From Gammaproteobacteria bacterium (GTDB taxonomy: Bacteria; Pseudomonadota; Gammaproteobacteria; SZUA-229), in NCBI GenBank assembly GCA_026197015.1, contig JAPHRB010000022.1, positions 1 through 26,340 on the forward strand: DNA of 26,340 bases, given 5' to 3'. Positions 24,538-26,340 of this stretch are shown in pieces. Numbering within the stretch: the stretch's first letter is position 1; each line of letters starts with the position of its first letter. The notes beneath the pieces were generated by a model. It searched no databases and was not told the origin of the DNA. It saw only the letters and a program-made list of their open reading frames with translations. The position numbers were made by a program, and so were the translations under genes.

Positions 24538-24717
24538 CTGTTCATGCCCATCTCCCTCGGGGATGGACCGCCGCTGTTTGGCGCTCCGTCCCCTTAACCC
24601 ATACCACTATGCGCTGATAGTGTCATAAACCGACTCCGCCAAACTCTTGATGGCATCAAACAGGGGACAGAGCGCAAAAAGCGCGGTCTTTCCCCGAGGG
24701 AGATGCGCCTGAACAGG
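24538..24717. repeat. REPIN-like inverted pair of REP elements between bamD and nadE
   Basis: Two arms of about 57 bases (24538-24594 and 24661-24717) are near-perfect inverted copies, with about 66 bases of unrelated sequence between. The core CATCTCCCTCGGGGA (24549-24563) matches TCCCCGAGGGAGATG (24691-24705) perfectly. Each arm also has its own small hairpin: CGCC/GGCG in the left and GCGC/GCGC around AAAAA in the right. GGGGACAGAGC in the right arm recurs in the hairpin at 15461-15519. Two inverted REP singlets make a REPIN, a non-autonomous element moved by RAYT transposases. None is encoded here. It may also act as a terminator between the convergent genes. I see no gene in 24529-24761. 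Confidence 0.7.
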
Positions 24718-24761
24718 GTAATCACGTTCAGTTGAGATTCACCTAAATTACTGATGAGCTA

Positions 24762-26340
24762 TCAGCTTCTTCTATATCCAGACGTGATGGGGTATCGCCT
24801 GTCACGCCCAAAGGCACGTTGCGTAACTCTTACTCCCGGTGGTGCCTGACGACGTTTATACTCATTCATCTGCACCATACCCAGTACTTTTTCTACAATT
24901 TGCTGATCATAACCTGCATCAATAATCTGCTGTTTTGGCAGATCTTCTTCAACACTCATTCTTAGAATTGCATCGAGAATTGCGTAATCCGGCAAACTAT
25001 CCTGATCTTCCTGGTCTGGCCTTAATTCAGCCGATGGCGGCCTGTCGAGTACACGTTGTGGTATAACCTGACTAACAGCGTTCCTATAATCACACAGTGC
25101 GTAAACCAGCTGTTTTTCTACATCTTTTAAAGGTGCAAAACCACCCGCCATATCTCCATACAAAGTACTGTAACCCACTGCCATTTCACTCTTATTACCC
25201 GTCGTCAGCACCATACGACGTGATTTATTAGATAAAGCCATTAAAATAACACCGCGGCAACGGGCCTGAATATTTTCTTCTGTAGTATCCATTTCAGTAC
25301 CGGCAAACTCTTCTTTCAAGGTTTCCAGAAAAGCCTGGAAAGTGGGCTCAATTGAAATTTCTTTATACTCAACGCCCATAATCTCAGCCTGAGCACGTGC
25401 ATCATGCAGACTCATTTGTGCGCTATACCTTGATGGCATCATTACCGCGTGCACCTGATCGGCTCCCAGAGCATCTGCTGCAATAGCCAGCGTCAGGGCG
25501 GAATCAACCCCGCCTGACAGACCAATGACCACACCGTTAAAACCATTACCCGTCACATAATCACGCACTGCCGTTACTAATGCTTTGTATAAACTGGCCA
25601 GTTCACTTTCCGGTTGATAAAAATGTGTATCAAACGCTGTAACCTGTTTATCTGCGTGTAACTGGTAATGAAGTAAAACACTATCAAAGTCGGGCCCGCG
25701 ACCCACAAGTTCAGACTGAGCATTCATAACCAGAGAATCACCATCAAATACCAGCTCATCCTGTCCACCGACTAAATTTAAGTAGAAAAACGGCAAAGGC
25801 ACTTTCTTTTGACGGTCACGCAACATATCCAGTCGCTGTTGGTGCTTATTTCGATGATAGGGAGAGGCATTTAAAATAACAATAGCATCAGCCCCTGCAG
25901 CCTGTGCTTGCTGAATCGGCTCATCAAACCAGGCATCCTCGCATATGACCAGGCCTATTTTCTGCTGTTTACAATTGATAACCAGGGGTTTATGGCCGGC
26001 TTGAAAATAACGCTTTTCATCAAATACCGAATAATTAGGTAAACTATATTTATAGTACTCACCTATGACCCTGCCCTTTTCACAAACAATTGCCGCATTA
26101 AATAACTCATGCTGATGTAATCGAGGGGAACCAAATACCACCAGCATTTCGCCGGTGTTTTTAGCAATCTCTTCGATAGCGGTTTCAATCTGACGAATAA
26201 AACCCTGCCGTAATAACAGGTCTTCTGGTGGGTAACCGCTTAATGCCAATTCAGGGAAAACGGCAACATCCGCTCCAGCCTGTTTTGCCTGTTGCATCTG
26301 GCTTATAATTTTCCGGGTATTGGCTTTAATATCACCTACC
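24762..26340 (-). CDS. nadE: Glutamine-dependent NAD synthetase (5' end outside the window)
   Basis: The visible 525 codons cover nearly the whole enzyme. The start lies past the window edge, and the first visible residues are VGDIKANTRKI. The N-terminal nitrilase-type glutaminase domain has the catalytic Glu in FPELALSGYPPEDLL, the Lys in YKYSLPNYSVFDEKRYF and the Cys in VICEDAWFDEP. The C-terminal synthetase domain has the P-loop GLSGGVDSALT, then TTGNKSEMAVGYSTLYGDMAGGFAPLKDV and the terminal RRYPITSGYRRS. It converts deamido-NAD, ATP and glutamine to NAD in the cytoplasm. It is convergent with bamD. The reading frame is intact throughout. Confidence 0.95.
   Translation of the reverse strand, partial: VGDIKANTRKIISQMQQAKQAGADVAVFPELALSGYPPEDLLLRQGFIRQIETAIEEIAKNTGEMLVVFGSPRLHQHELFNAAIVCEKGRVIGEYYKYSLPNYSVFDEKRYFQAGHKPLVINCKQQKIGLVICEDAWFDEPIQQAQAAGADAIVILNASPYHRNKHQQRLDMLRDRQKKVPLPFFYLNLVGGQDELVFDGDSLVMNAQSELVGRGPDFDSVLLHYQLHADKQVTAFDTHFYQPESELASLYKALVTAVRDYVTGNGFNGVVIGLSGGVDSALTLAIAADALGADQVHAVMMPSRYSAQMSLHDARAQAEIMGVEYKEISIEPTFQAFLETLKEEFAGTEMDTTEENIQARCRGVILMALSNKSRRMVLTTGNKSEMAVGYSTLYGDMAGGFAPLKDVEKQLVYALCDYRNAVSQVIPQRVLDRPPSAELRPDQEDQDSLPDYAILDAILRMSVEEDLPKQQIIDAGYDQQIVEKVLGMVQMNEYKRRQAPPGVRVTQRAFGRDRRYPITSGYRRS

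Overview
The window is a stretch of chromosome from a moderately AT-rich gammaproteobacterium (roughly 40% GC by eye). The evidence is synteny and protein sequence: bamD divergent from rluD-pgeF, clpB nearby, the block purN-purM / DUF2066-AI-2E-hda, and yfgD-type arsC followed by wrbA and DUF2069 are gammaproteobacterial arrangements. I cannot name the order or genus. There are no rRNA, tRNA, CRISPR, prophage or transposase genes. The coding content is mostly housekeeping, and no stretch longer than about 235 bases lacks a gene.

Layout. 1-2.2 kb: a small DUF2892 membrane protein and, convergent to it, a GspE/PilB-type ATPase. 2.4-5.1 kb (minus): a cassette of periplasmic thioredoxin-fold protein, TolC-family channel and short periplasmic adaptor, with no inner-membrane pump. 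5.2-5.9 kb: a LysM lipoprotein with its own promoter and terminator. 6.1-7.5 kb (plus): arsC-wrbA-DUF2069. 7.5-8.9 kb (plus): a hemerythrin-like protein behind an FNR-type site, then a DUF3530 alpha/beta hydrolase. 8.9-11.9 kb (minus): DUF2066-AI-2E transporter-hda. 12.0-15.4 kb (plus): purM-purN-DUF3108-darP-comFB. 15.5-18.2 kb (minus): clpB with a textbook sigma-32 promoter. 18.3-20.7 kb (minus): a PAS-PAS-PAS-GGDEF-EAL protein. 20.8-23.6 kb (minus): rluD-pgeF-gcvR-def. 23.7-24.5 kb (plus): bamD. 24.8 kb to the end (minus): nadE, cut at its 5' end.

How the genes relate. purM and purN catalyse steps of IMP synthesis, and hda, rluD, darP, def and clpB serve replication control, ribosome maturation and protein quality. 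bamD, pgeF and the LysM lipoprotein act on the cell envelope. The GGDEF-EAL enzyme and ComFB could be a source and a receptor of cyclic di-GMP, but this is inference.

The points most worth a second look are: (1) pgeF appears to start at an AUU codon; (2) the adaptor's only two mature cysteines lie symmetrically about the predicted hairpin tip, and a CxxC thioredoxin-fold protein is encoded in the same cassette; (3) two REP-like palindromic elements share an 11-base core and each lies between convergent genes; (4) a degenerate hemerythrin-like gene follows a near-consensus FNR site. I did not find a clearly new multi-gene system. The thioredoxin/TolC/adaptor cassette is the nearest candidate.
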